Notes: generated by a model from the letters alone, not told the origin. DNA of 24,610 bases from Oscillospiraceae bacterium (GCA_017532355.1 JAFXJK010000012.1:1-24610), one strand, 5' to 3'. Positions 1-6,268 are shown, numbered from the stretch's first letter. Numbers and translations: made by a program.

Positions 1-140
1 GCACCCCGAAAGGCTTAATTTTGGATGAAGTTCAAGGCAAAAAAGCGAGCATAACCTGACGGTTAGCTCGCTTTTTTAACGAAGAAATTCGCCAAAAGGA
101 TGTTTTTCGGGGCAAAACTGCCTTATGTGGCTGTGGCCTT
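1..140 (-). repeat. 140-bp terminator-bearing repeat, left copy
   Basis: This segment is the reverse complement of 24437-24576 with a single difference (C at 108 here, where the other copy predicts T). It starts at the first base of the window, so its true outer edge may be cut off. It holds a strong terminator hairpin (39-77). Two further complementary pairs nest around that hairpin: CCCCGAAA at 4-11 with TTTCGGGG at 105-112, and TTTTGG at 19-24 with CCAAAA at 92-97. It contains no convincing coding sequence. It begins 17 bases past the stop codon of the AEC transporter and reads in the same direction relative to that gene as the right copy does relative to the malic enzyme. A dispersed intergenic repeat is the likeliest identity. 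Confidence 0.9.
39..77 (-). terminator. Bidirectional intrinsic terminator inside the left repeat
   Basis: The arms AAAAAAGCGAGC (39-50) and GCTCGCTTTTTT (66-77) continue inward, past one bulged A, as TAACC and GGTTA around a TGAC loop. A-runs and T-runs flank both sides, so it can act in either direction. It is the first strong terminator after the AEC transporter gene. Confidence 0.85.
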
Positions 141-156
141 CCGAAGAGCTCTTTTG

Positions 157-1068
157 TTATATAAGTGAAAACACTATCGGGATTGTGATTATGCCGAGGA
201 TTGCCGACATAAAGCAAACCTTTGCGCCTGACTCCGCATCGCCGCCGTAAGCTTCGGGGAAGATAACACTGTTCACGCCCATCGGCATCGCGAGAACGCA
301 AACCGATGAGATTATCCACGCCTTTGAGATGCCGAGAAGCTTGAAGATGAGAAGGCAGATAAGCGGAATGATGAGAAGTCTTATTGCCGAGGCTAAATAT
401 GAGCGCCAGTCAGTGAAAACGGACTTTATGTTTATTCTTGCGAAAACCGTACCTGTGAGGACCATCGCGCACGGCGTAACCGCGCCCTCTGCCATCTCGA
501 GGATACTTACTGCAACAGTCGGAAGCTTGATGTTGAGAAGGCCTATGATGATGCCGAGAAAGGTAGCTACGAGGGTGGGGTTAAGGAGCCCTTTGAGCGA
601 GACCTTTTCGCTTGAGGTGAGGATAAACATGCCGATTGTGTAAATATAGAGGCTGTAAGGGATGCAAAAAACGAGCGTATCGAGAAAAGCTACCTCACCG
701 TAAATCGCTTTGACGAGCGGATATGCCATATATCCGAGGTTCGGGATGGTGAAGCTGTATATGTATATGTTGCGCGTGAGTTTGTTCTTTGAAAAAATCT
801 TTGCGAGAAAAATCGCAAGGACACCCGTGATAGTAAGAACTACAAGTGAGAAGATAAGAAGCATGAGCTTATCGCGGATAACATCAAGCTTGAAGTTGTT
901 CGCGAAAGAAAGAACAACCATTGCAGGGAGAAAGATGTTGACGATGAGCTTTGAGATGTTGCTGCCTGCTTCTTTTGTAAGGATGCCGCGCTTTGTGAAG
1001 AAGTAGCCGATTGCCATAAAGAAGAACATGCTGCAAAGCTGGGTTACGGTGATTGCTGTTATTTGCAT
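157..1068 (-). CDS. AEC-family (auxin efflux carrier type) transporter
   Basis: A 303-residue integral membrane protein with about ten hydrophobic segments. The family moves small organic anions such as malate, malonate or auxin across the cytoplasmic membrane; the substrate here cannot be read from sequence. The segment FTIPNLGYMAYPLV matches the conserved Asn-x-Gly motif at the core of AEC carriers, and length and topology fit the family. The frame stays open upstream into the tRNA-Leu gene, but the ATG at 1068 is preceded by GAGGTAA at good spacing and the protein begins MQITAITV, so I start it there. It lies about 30 bases past the tRNA-Leu terminator, leaving little room for its own promoter. 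A link to malate is suggested only by the distant malic enzyme, which shares the same downstream repeat. Confidence 0.85.
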   Translation of the reverse strand: MQITAITVTQLCSMFFFMAIGYFFTKRGILTKEAGSNISKLIVNIFLPAMVVLSFANNFKLDVIRDKLMLLIFSLVVLTITGVLAIFLAKIFSKNKLTRNIYIYSFTIPNLGYMAYPLVKAIYGEVAFLDTLVFCIPYSLYIYTIGMFILTSSEKVSLKGLLNPTLVATFLGIIIGLLNIKLPTVAVSILEMAEGAVTPCAMVLTGTVFARINIKSVFTDWRSYLASAIRLLIIPLICLLIFKLLGISKAWIISSVCVLAMPMGVNSVIFPEAYGGDAESGAKVCFMSAILGIITIPIVFSLI

Positions 1069-1087
1069 TGTGGTTACCTCACTGTCG

Positions 1088-1128
1088 AAAATAAAAAACA
1101 AAAGACACTTGCGAAAGCAAGTGTCTTT
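1088..1128 (-). terminator. tRNA-Leu terminator
   Basis: A 12-bp stem, AAAGACACTTGC with GCAAGTGTCTTT around a four-base loop (1101-1128), begins at the last base of the tRNA CCA end. On the minus strand it is followed by a T-rich tract down to 1088. It separates tRNA-Leu from the AEC transporter gene. Confidence 0.85.
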
Positions 1129-1211
1129 GGTGCGAGTGATGGGACTTGAACCCATACGTCATGGACACACGCCCCTCAAACGTGCCTGTCTGCCTATTCC
1201 AGCACACTCGC
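1128..1211 (-). tRNA. tRNA-Leu (anticodon GAG), CCA encoded
   Basis: On the minus strand the 84-nt sequence folds as a class II tRNA. The acceptor GCGAGTG pairs with CACTCGC; the anticodon stem CACGT pairs with GCGTG, allowing one G-U, around the loop TTGAGGG. A long variable arm follows, and the T arm carries GGTTCAAGTCC. The anticodon GAG reads CUC and CUU leucine codons. The 3' CCA is encoded. A consensus promoter (1242-1270) lies upstream and a terminator immediately downstream. Confidence 0.95.
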
Positions 1212-1241
1212 ATGACTCGTTGTTCGATTGACAACGTGAAT

Positions 1242-1270
1242 ATTATATTATCTTTTGAGACAAATGTCAA
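1242..1270 (-). promoter_or_regulatory. SigA-type promoter of tRNA-Leu
   Basis: On the minus strand, a perfect TTGACA (1265-1270), a 17-bp spacer and TATAAT (1242-1247). The predicted start lies about 25 bases before the tRNA 5' end, as expected for a stable-RNA promoter. Confidence 0.85.
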
Positions 1271-1313
1271 GAAAAATTTTCGTTTTTTTTGAAAAAAATT
1301 TTTCAGAAAGCAT

Positions 1314-1348
1314 AAGTGCCCTATATCGGTTTTCGATATAGGGCACTT
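1314..1348 (-). terminator. Terminator-like hairpin after the FAD oxidoreductase gene
   Basis: A 15-bp perfect stem, AAGTGCCCTATATCG with CGATATAGGGCACTT around a five-base loop, lies 8 bases past the stop codon of the minus-strand gene at 1357. The T-tract after the stem is poor in that direction, so it may act partly as an mRNA-end stabiliser. The remaining sequence between 1271 and 1313 is AT-rich with no other feature seen. Confidence 0.7.
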
Positions 1349-1356
1349 TGTCGTTC

Positions 1357-2556
1357 TTAAAGGTCGCTTTCGTGGAGAATTACGCCGTTTTGCGTAAGTT
1401 TTTCCTGAAGATTTTTTATATCAATTTGAGTAAAGTCATTTGTCATCGAAGCGGCGACACCTGCCGCTTCGCCCGTGACTGCACAGCACGGGATAACGCG
1501 CATGACGTCCCAAAGCGTTTCGTTTGTGGAAACACAGCGACCTGCGCAGATGAGGTTTCTGACCTTCGCGCTGTAAAGGGTGCCGAATGGAATCTCATAA
1601 ACAGGTCCACGCTTTTTCCAGTTCGGAACCATGCCGATTGAATCTCCGAAGTATTTATGCATCTCCGTGTCGGAGAGCTCATATTCGCCGACGATTCTGC
1701 GTGTCATTCTTATCTGAGGCGTTGTTGCTATGGTTACGGGGAGAATAGTTTTGTCATTCTCACGTTTTTTGAGGAAGTCGATGTATGTCTGATTGTGAGA
1801 TGCCTGCATCTGTTCTGAAAGCTCTTCGGTATCAAGACCTCCGAATCTTCGCTTGACGAGAGGCTCAAACTCAATTCCCGTTTCCTTCTTTTCTTCTTCG
1901 GGGACTTCAGCGTATCCGACCATGTTGAGCTTGTATCCTGCTTCTCCGAGAGAGTAATACCATGCCGCGAGAACATTGCCTTGTTTGAAAGTTTCCGTCG
2001 GAGCACCTGCAAAGTGTGCAACATCACAATCGCCCGTAGCATCGACGACACTGCCGACCGCGCAGGCAAATCTTTCTGCCTTGCCTTCCAGAATGAGGTG
2101 ATTTATCCTGTCTCCGTCTTTATCAACTCCGACGACGTGTGTACCGTAAAGGATGTCAACACCTTCTTTTAAAAGAAGCTTTTCTGCAAGAATAGCAAAA
2201 AGCTGTGGGTTGTATTGAACCTCAAATCGCTTGTCTTTCTCGCCTCGTTCCCCCTTGCCGTCAAGCCAGTTTTCGGGATATCTGTCCTCCGCACCGTGGA
2301 GGATTGAAAGACGCAAAAGCTCTTCGGATATACCGTAGGAAATCTGTCGTCCGAAGCCGTCGCAAAGCGGGAGATATATTGTAACGATGCCGGCTGTTCC
2401 AAGACCCCCGAGCATATATTGTTTTTCAAAAAGGACAACTTTCTTTCCTTGCCTTGCTGCCGCCAGCGCCGCAGAGATGCCTGCAAATCCGCCACCGCAG
2501 ACCGCAACGTCGTATTCCCTTTTTACGGGAGTTTTTATCTGTTCATTGATTGTCAT
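1357..2556 (-). CDS. FAD-dependent oxidoreductase (FAD_oxidored family)
   Basis: A 399-residue soluble flavoprotein. The N terminus shows the Rossmann dinucleotide-binding fold: DVAVCGGGFAGISAALAAAR at about residues 16-35, followed by VVLFEKQ, whose Glu binds the FAD ribose. The C-terminal part has the second FAD contact region (LICAGRCVSTNE) and AVTGEAAGVAA. There is no signal peptide or membrane segment, so it should be cytoplasmic. The family includes several uncharacterised dehydrogenases in Clostridia, and neither substrate nor partner can be named. The ATG at 2556 has GGAG about ten bases upstream. The gene appears monocistronic, with a hairpin downstream and tRNA-derived repeats upstream. 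Confidence 0.8.
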   Translation of the reverse strand: MTINEQIKTPVKREYDVAVCGGGFAGISAALAAARQGKKVVLFEKQYMLGGLGTAGIVTIYLPLCDGFGRQISYGISEELLRLSILHGAEDRYPENWLDGKGERGEKDKRFEVQYNPQLFAILAEKLLLKEGVDILYGTHVVGVDKDGDRINHLILEGKAERFACAVGSVVDATGDCDVAHFAGAPTETFKQGNVLAAWYYSLGEAGYKLNMVGYAEVPEEEKKETGIEFEPLVKRRFGGLDTEELSEQMQASHNQTYIDFLKKRENDKTILPVTIATTPQIRMTRRIVGEYELSDTEMHKYFGDSIGMVPNWKKRGPVYEIPFGTLYSAKVRNLICAGRCVSTNETLWDVMRVIPCCAVTGEAAGVAASMTNDFTQIDIKNLQEKLTQNGVILHESDL

Positions 2557-2676
2557 AAAAAATCTCCTAAAGGTAGAATTATGATTTTAGAATGATTATA
2601 TCATATTTTTGCAAAAAAAACACCACACAAACTGATATTTTTATATGTGAAATTGATATTTCGATTTGAAGCAAAA

Positions 2677-2716
2677 AAAGTCCGTACACTTTCGTGTACG
2701 GACTTTGGCGGAGAAG
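2677..2716 (-). repeat. Terminator hairpin plus tRNA-Ser 3'-end remnant, unit A
   Basis: A 13-bp perfect stem (AAAGTCCGTACAC with GTGTACGGACTTT, loop TTTC) abuts TGGCGGAGAAG (2706-2716), which equals the last 11 bases of the tRNA-Ser gene read from its CCA end. On the minus strand this is a tRNA 3' end followed by a terminator, with a T-run beyond, but the rest of the tRNA is missing. Confidence 0.75.
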
Positions 2717-2773
2717 TAAAGTTTTATGTAAATACACTTTTAGTGAAGAGTGAAGAGTGAATAGGTAAAAAGT

Positions 2774-2822
2774 AAAAGACGACAAGTCGAAACTTGTCGT
2801 CTTTTGGCGGAGAAGGGGAGAT
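2774..2822 (-). repeat. Terminator hairpin plus tRNA-Ser 3'-end remnant, unit B
   Basis: A 14-bp perfect stem (AAAAGACGACAAGT with ACTTGTCGTCTTTT, loop CGAA) abuts an 18-base match to the tRNA-Ser 3' end (2805-2822, CCA end included). The match stops within the T arm. The stem sequence is unrelated to those of unit A and of the intact gene's terminator, though the layout is the same. Confidence 0.75.
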
Positions 2823-2944
2823 AGCATATTGCTTCGCAATCTGCCCTGCTCGACGACCGCTCCGCGCTGCTCGCAGTACCCGTCTCGCACCAACTTCGCT
2901 AAAAACGATTATTAATCGTTTTCTTCACGCTCGTTGCTCTCTCA

Positions 2945-2959
2945 GAGTTCGAATCTCCC
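2945..2959 (+). repeat. Inverted tRNA T-arm fragment
   Basis: GAGTTCGAATCTCCC matches the T arm of the tRNA-Ser, but on the plus strand, opposite to the intact gene and to units A and B. It could be one end of an inverted segment whose other end is the T-arm break of unit B at about 2815-2822. Confidence 0.55.
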
Positions 2960-2976
2960 ATTAACATATCAAACAA

Positions 2977-3012
2977 AATAAAACAGACACACAAAAGTGT
3001 GTCTGTTTTATT
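2977..3012 (-). terminator. tRNA-Ser terminator
   Basis: A 16-bp perfect stem (AATAAAACAGACACAC with GTGTGTCTGTTTTATT, loop AAAA) immediately follows the tRNA-Ser CCA end on the minus strand and ends in a T-rich arm. Confidence 0.85.
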
Positions 3013-3104
3013 TGGCGGAGAAGGGGAGATTCGAACTCCCGCGCCGCTTTCGCGACCTACGCCCTTAGCAGGGGCGCCTCTTCGACCAGCTTGAGTACTT
3101 CTCC
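3013..3104 (-). tRNA. tRNA-Ser (anticodon GCU), CCA encoded
   Basis: A 92-nt class II tRNA on the minus strand. The acceptor GGAGAAG pairs with CTTCTCC and G-CCA follows. The D stem is CTC/GAG, the anticodon stem CGCCC/GGGCG encloses CTGCTAA (anticodon GCT), there is a long variable arm, and the T stem GGGAG/CTCCC encloses TTCGAAT. It decodes AGC and AGU serine codons. The promoter is at 3164-3192, but a strong hairpin (3122-3150) lies between promoter and tRNA. Confidence 0.95.
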
Positions 3105-3121
3105 AAGTCGAAAATAAAGGT

Positions 3122-3150
3122 CGGTATTCGGTTGTAAGAACCGAATACCG
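3122..3150 (-). terminator. Hairpin between the tRNA-Ser promoter and tRNA (terminator or leader stem)
   Basis: A perfect 12-bp stem, CGGTATTCGGTT with AACCGAATACCG around GTAAG, followed on the minus strand by the T-rich TTTATTTT. It could terminate readthrough from the membrane-protein gene ending at 3212. However, a good promoter lies between that gene and the hairpin, so the stem is also expected in the 5' leader of the tRNA-Ser precursor. Confidence 0.7.
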
Positions 3151-3163
3151 GCTCACTTTGTCT

Positions 3164-3192
3164 ATTATAAGATAAATTGCAATTTACGTCAA
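3164..3192 (-). promoter_or_regulatory. SigA-type promoter for tRNA-Ser
   Basis: On the minus strand, TTGACG (3187-3192), a 17-bp spacer and TATAAT (3164-3169). The predicted start near 3157 would give a leader of about 50 bases that includes the 3122-3150 hairpin. Confidence 0.75.
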
Positions 3193-3211
3193 GTCTTTTT
3201 TAAAAAACTTT

Positions 3212-3991
3212 TCAGATAAGCTTGACCGTAAAGTATATGCCCGTGATGAGGATATATGCTACAAGTGCGAAGATAAAGTAGATAGCAAGCGTCGGGAAGA
3301 ACAACGCAGCAGCGAGAAGCAAGATCGAAAGCGCGTGTGCGATGTAAACGAGCGCATACTTCGCATCTGCCTTAAAGAGTGCGACTTCGCGACCGAAGAA
3401 GCTCAATTTGCCGCCGCGGACGTTTGCAACAATAGTTACGACGGTGAGCAAAACAAGAAGAATCTCAGCAACTACGAAGATGAACTTGTCGCCTGAGTTT
3501 ACAAGGTCTGACATAAGAAGCCAGATGCTTACTCCGCTGAGGATCGAAACAAGAGCTACCATAAAGAACTCACGCTGATAGGAGTAATATACAATGTAGA
3601 GAACGACGAGTGCAGGGATGAAGATGTAGAGAAGCGTGAGCATTTCGGGCGAGAAGATAAAGGAAAGAGCTGCAGCTGAAATTGCAATAACCGCGGAAAC
3701 AACGGAGATGTTCTTGCCCGAAAGAAGACGGTACTTCGTGTTGATGCCTTTTACCTTTTCAACGATAAGCATTATGATGCCGACTACGAAGAGACCTGCA
3801 CCGACACATGCTACAACCTTCGTGATGTTCCAGGAAAGCATAAAGGTTGTGATGTTCTTCATCATACGTCCGATATTTGCAAAGAAGAGAAGCAGTGCAA
3901 AAGCAAAGGTGAAAACAAGCAGGAGCTTATTTGTCACATAATCCTTCTTCATTGTTTCTGTTATTTCTTTTTTAGGTTTATTATTAGCCAA
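3212..3991 (-). CDS. Polytopic membrane protein of unknown function
   Basis: I do not recognise this 259-residue protein. A short charged, Lys-rich N terminus (about residues 1-20) is followed by roughly seven or eight hydrophobic segments with short loops such as GGKLSFFGREVALFKADAKY. There is no catalytic motif, no signal peptidase site and no soluble domain. The start is a TTG at 3991 with GGGAG nine bases upstream; the first in-frame ATG (residue 14) lacks a ribosome-binding site. It has its own promoter (4029-4057). The neighbours (tRNA-Ser downstream, prmA upstream) do not suggest a role. Its base composition is like the surroundings. Confidence 0.75.
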   Translation of the reverse strand: MANNKPKKEITETMKKDYVTNKLLLVFTFAFALLLFFANIGRMMKNITTFMLSWNITKVVACVGAGLFVVGIIMLIVEKVKGINTKYRLLSGKNISVVSAVIAISAAALSFIFSPEMLTLLYIFIPALVVLYIVYYSYQREFFMVALVSILSGVSIWLLMSDLVNSGDKFIFVVAEILLVLLTVVTIVANVRGGKLSFFGREVALFKADAKYALVYIAHALSILLLAAALFFPTLAIYFIFALVAYILITGIYFTVKLI

Positions 3992-4028
3992 GGTGTTTCA
4001 CTCCCTAAATTACAACATCATACTCTAT

Positions 4029-4057
4029 ATTTTACCAAAAAAAGAGTTATTTGTCCA
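4029..4057 (-). promoter_or_regulatory. Promoter of the membrane-protein gene
   Basis: On the minus strand, TGGACA (4052-4057), a 17-bp spacer and TAAAAT (4029-4034), about 40 bases before the TTG start at 3991. Confidence 0.6.
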
Positions 4058-4091
4058 GCATTATTATTAAGTTTTCCCAAAAAGAAAAATT

Positions 4092-5060
4092 TTATTTTCT
4101 GATGGGGCGCGCAATTATTGAAGCCCAGTCGTTTTTGTCGCATATTCTGATTATTTCAAAAGTCTTTTTTATATGTCCGAGAACTTCGTCGAGACGATCG
4201 GTTATTATGCCCGATGCGATGAAAATGCCGTCGTCCTTTACAAAATCTGCGACAAACGGGGAAATTCCGATAATGACGTCTGACACGATGTTTGCCGCCA
4301 CAATGTCGTATTTTTTTGCAGAAAACTTAGCGCGAAGAGCTTCATCGTCAATGATGTTTCCTGCCATGGCTTCGAACTTGTCCGAGAAAACTCCGTTGAG
4401 CTCAGCGTTGCGGACGGCTATGTCAACTGCGTTTTTGTCGATATCCATTGCAGTTGCCGACTTTGCACCGAGAAGGCAGGCAACAATCGAGAGAATGCCG
4501 CTTCCGCAGCCGAGGTCGAGGACGGTGTCGCCGTCCTTTGTGTATTCTTCGATTGCCTCAAGGCAGAGCTGGGTTGTGGCGTGTGAACCCGTGCCGAAGC
4601 TCATTCCGGGGTTTATGGTGAAAACCACGCGACCGTCCTCATTCTCACACTCCTCCCATTCGGGACGGATGAGAACGCGCTCGCCGATTTTGAGAGGATG
4701 GAAAAACTGCTTCCAGTTTTCTGACCAGTCCTCCTCGTTCATCGTTTCAAACGAAAGCTCGAGGCTGCCGAGTGTAGCGTCAGCGGAGAGAGCGGCGAGA
4801 GCTTCGCGGACGGAAAGAAGCTGTTCGTGGCCTGCTTCGTTTCCGCTTACGTAGATTTTAACGCGGACGTCCGCGTCTGATTTTTCCTTTATGAGGTCCT
4901 CATCAACATAATCGCGATATGGAAACTCCGAATGCATAAATTCGTCAAAATCTGCGGAATCTTCTATTTCAAAGCCACGGATTCCGATGTCCTCAAGCGC
5001 GGTGGTAAGAGTCTCCACACCTGCATGAGTAGTCGAGATGGCTACCTGTATCCATTCCAT
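4092..5060 (-). CDS. prmA: Ribosomal protein L11 methyltransferase
   Basis: A 322-residue SAM-dependent methyltransferase expected to methylate ribosomal protein L11 in the cytoplasm. The N-terminal L11-recognition domain is followed by NPGMSFGTGSHATT (about residues 146-159), a signature of PrmA. The SAM-binding motif I is VLDLGCGSGILSIV (about 176), an acidic ribose-binding segment is AMDIDKNAV, and VAANIVSDVI stands where the family has its motif IV. Length is normal. The ATG at 5060 has GGGAGG upstream at good spacing; a longer frame to 5090 has no ribosome-binding site. It has its own promoter (5099-5127), back to back with that of the deacetylase gene. The usual neighbour rsmE is not present here. 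Confidence 0.93.
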   Translation of the reverse strand: MEWIQVAISTTHAGVETLTTALEDIGIRGFEIEDSADFDEFMHSEFPYRDYVDEDLIKEKSDADVRVKIYVSGNEAGHEQLLSVREALAALSADATLGSLELSFETMNEEDWSENWKQFFHPLKIGERVLIRPEWEECENEDGRVVFTINPGMSFGTGSHATTQLCLEAIEEYTKDGDTVLDLGCGSGILSIVACLLGAKSATAMDIDKNAVDIAVRNAELNGVFSDKFEAMAGNIIDDEALRAKFSAKKYDIVAANIVSDVIIGISPFVADFVKDDGIFIASGIITDRLDEVLGHIKKTFEIIRICDKNDWASIIARPIRK

Positions 5061-5098
5061 AATATATACCTCCCGGAAAGTGAGAATCAATATTTTTT

Positions 5099-5127
5099 AT
5101 TTTACCAAAATACGGCACGATATGCAA
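5099..5127 (-). promoter_or_regulatory. Promoter of prmA
   Basis: On the minus strand, TTGCAT (5122-5127), a 17-bp spacer and TAAAAT (5099-5104). It directly abuts the divergent SigE-like promoter at 5128-5155. Confidence 0.65.
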
Positions 5128-5155
5128 CATATTTAACGTTCTTGACTCATACATT
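5128..5155 (+). promoter_or_regulatory. SigE-like sporulation promoter of the pdaA-like gene
   Basis: CATATT (5128-5133), a 14-bp spacer and CATACATT (5148-5155). This fits the known SigE pattern of an ATATT-containing -35 and a CATACAnT -10 with a 14-15 bp spacer. It lies 22 bases before the start codon. I found no comparably good SigA promoter there. Confidence 0.55.
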
Positions 5156-5177
5156 TTTAGCGAAAGGTGTGTTTTGA

Positions 5178-5969
5178 ATGGTCATAAGAGTTCATAAAGC
5201 GACAATTGCAATTTTTCTTGTTGCGGTGCTTGTTTTTTGCGCACTGCCGTATTTTCCTGACGGCACGGCGGTCACGACTGCAGGCAGTACGTATGATAAC
5301 TGGGGGCTTTCATTCCGCGAAGTGGGAAAAACGCCGGTTGGAAATGCCACAAAGGAGTTTCTCGCAAAATATGATTCATATTTTGTGGGTAACGAGGCGG
5401 AGAAAGTCATATACCTCACGTTTGATGCAGGGTACGAGAACGGAAACACGGCAAAGATTCTCGACACACTGAAAAAACACGAAGTACCTGCGGCGTTCTT
5501 TCTTGTCGGAAATTACATAGACCGTGAGCCGGAGCTTGTACTTCGGATGCGCGATGAGGGGCATGTGGTCGGAAATCACACGCTCTCACATCCCGATATG
5601 TCAGCGATTGAGAGCGAAGAGAAGTTTTCCGCCGAGCTTTCGGGGCTTTCGGAGAAGTATGAGAAAGTGTGCGGCGAGGAGATGAAGAAGTTCTATCGTC
5701 CACCGCAGGGGAAGTTTTCGGAGAAGAATCTTCAGATGGCGCAGAAGCTCGGATATAAAACAGTATTCTGGAGTCTTGCCTATGTGGATTGGTACGAGAA
5801 TAAGCAGCCGACGCGTGAGGTGGCGATGAAAACGCTCACCGAGCGAATTCATCCGGGAGCCGTAGTTCTTCTCCACAGCACATCAAAAACAAATGCCGAG
5901 ATTTTAGATGAGCTTCTCACAAAGTGGAAGGAAATGGGATACCGCTTCGAGAGTATAGAAAAATTGTAG
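5178..5969 (+). CDS. pdaA: PdaA-like delta-lactam-biosynthetic de-N-acetylase
   Basis: A 263-residue CE4 polysaccharide deacetylase. PdaA enzymes remove the acetyl group from muramic acid as a step toward the muramic-delta-lactam of spore cortex peptidoglycan. Residues 9-25 form an N-terminal membrane anchor or signal, so the enzyme is extracytoplasmic. The NodB motifs are TFDAGYENG (Asp83 as the expected base) and the metal-binding His134 and His138 in HTLSHPD. RPPQGKFSE, FWSLAYVDW and HPGAVVLLH are the later motifs typical of PdaA. The second Asp of the usual TFDDG is Ala84 here; PdaA proteins often vary at this position. ATG at 5178 follows AAGGTG with eight bases between. A SigE-like promoter precedes it and a bidirectional terminator follows. 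Confidence 0.85.
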   Translation: MVIRVHKATIAIFLVAVLVFCALPYFPDGTAVTTAGSTYDNWGLSFREVGKTPVGNATKEFLAKYDSYFVGNEAEKVIYLTFDAGYENGNTAKILDTLKKHEVPAAFFLVGNYIDREPELVLRMRDEGHVVGNHTLSHPDMSAIESEEKFSAELSGLSEKYEKVCGEEMKKFYRPPQGKFSEKNLQMAQKLGYKTVFWSLAYVDWYENKQPTREVAMKTLTERIHPGAVVLLHSTSKTNAEILDELLTKWKEMGYRFESIEKL

Positions 5970-5970
5970 G

Positions 5971-6004
5971 AAAATCACCGCACAGTATGTGCGGTGATTT
6001 TTGT
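5971..6004. terminator. Bidirectional terminator between pdaA-like gene and XRE gene
   Basis: A 14-bp stem, AAAATCACCGCACA with TGTGCGGTGATTTT around GTA, with a T-run beyond on the plus strand. It lies between two convergent genes, so it can serve both. Confidence 0.85.
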
Positions 6005-6237
6005 TAATCTTCAAAATATAATAATTTGTAAGGTGCGATTTCCAGTGCCTCTGCAATCCTGAACAGTGTGTCCAGAGAGATTGCTTTATAAATGTTAGGA
6101 GCTTCTATTTGTCCGATAAATGAAACACCACAATCTAATTTTTCTGCGAGCTGTTCTTGCGTCAGGGATTTCAATTTTCTGTAATAAGAGATTTTTAAAC
6201 CTATTTTTATATAATTATCCTTAAACTCCATTTTCAT
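6004..6237 (-). CDS. Small XRE-family transcriptional regulator
   Basis: A 77-residue single-domain protein. Residues about 11-70 form a helix-turn-helix of the Cro/C1 type: GLKISYYRKLKSLTQEQLAE, then SFIGQIE as the recognition helix, then LDTLFRIAEALEI. No second domain is present, so no ligand can be inferred. The ATG at 6237 follows GGGTGAT. A perfect 21-bp palindrome (6248-6268) abuts its ribosome-binding site, and further AATATAA half-sites lie upstream, which suggests autoregulation. It is convergent with the deacetylase gene. Its other targets are unknown. Confidence 0.85.
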   Translation of the reverse strand: MKMEFKDNYIKIGLKISYYRKLKSLTQEQLAEKLDCGVSFIGQIEAPNIYKAISLDTLFRIAEALEIAPYKLLYFED

Positions 6238-6247
6238 TTATATCACC

Positions 6248-6268
6248 CAATATAATTTTATTATATTG
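6248..6268. promoter_or_regulatory. Palindromic operator candidate of the XRE gene
   Basis: CAATATAAT (6248-6256), TTT and ATTATATTG (6260-6268) form a perfect inverted repeat with 9-bp arms, immediately upstream of the XRE start. Related TTAATATAA copies lie at 6274-6282 and 6294-6302, 20 bases apart and thus on the same helix face. The sequence around it is very AT-rich, which raises the chance level of such repeats. Confidence 0.5.

Larger units (their letters stand above)
2557..3012. other. Gene-poor region rich in hairpins and tRNA-Ser fragments
   Basis: There is no convincing protein gene in these 456 bases. They contain two terminator hairpins each joined to a piece of the tRNA-Ser 3' end (2677-2716 and 2774-2822), a short direct repeat of GTGAAGA type around 2742-2760, a GC-rich stretch (2840-2890), a small palindrome AAAACGAT/ATCGTTTT near 2901-2921, an inverted T-arm fragment (2945-2959) and the real tRNA-Ser terminator (2977-3012). 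The part nearest 2557 holds the leader of the FAD oxidoreductase gene and a possible TATAAT box at about 2597-2602 on the minus strand, without a good -35. Confidence 0.7.

Noticed and set aside
1069..1155. Extending the AEC transporter 29 codons upstream
   Set aside because: The extension reads through the tRNA-Leu terminator and into the tRNA itself; the ATG at 1068 has a good ribosome-binding site.
2742..2760. GTGAAGA-type direct repeat as a regulatory iteron
   Set aside because: Only about two and a half copies in a low-complexity stretch with no gene in position to be controlled.
2899..3156. Minus-strand open frame of 85 codons over tRNA-Ser
   Set aside because: It is a translation of the tRNA gene and its flanking hairpins.
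4051..4854. Plus-strand open frame of 267 codons
   Set aside because: It lies opposite prmA, has no ribosome-binding site and a composition typical of an antisense frame.
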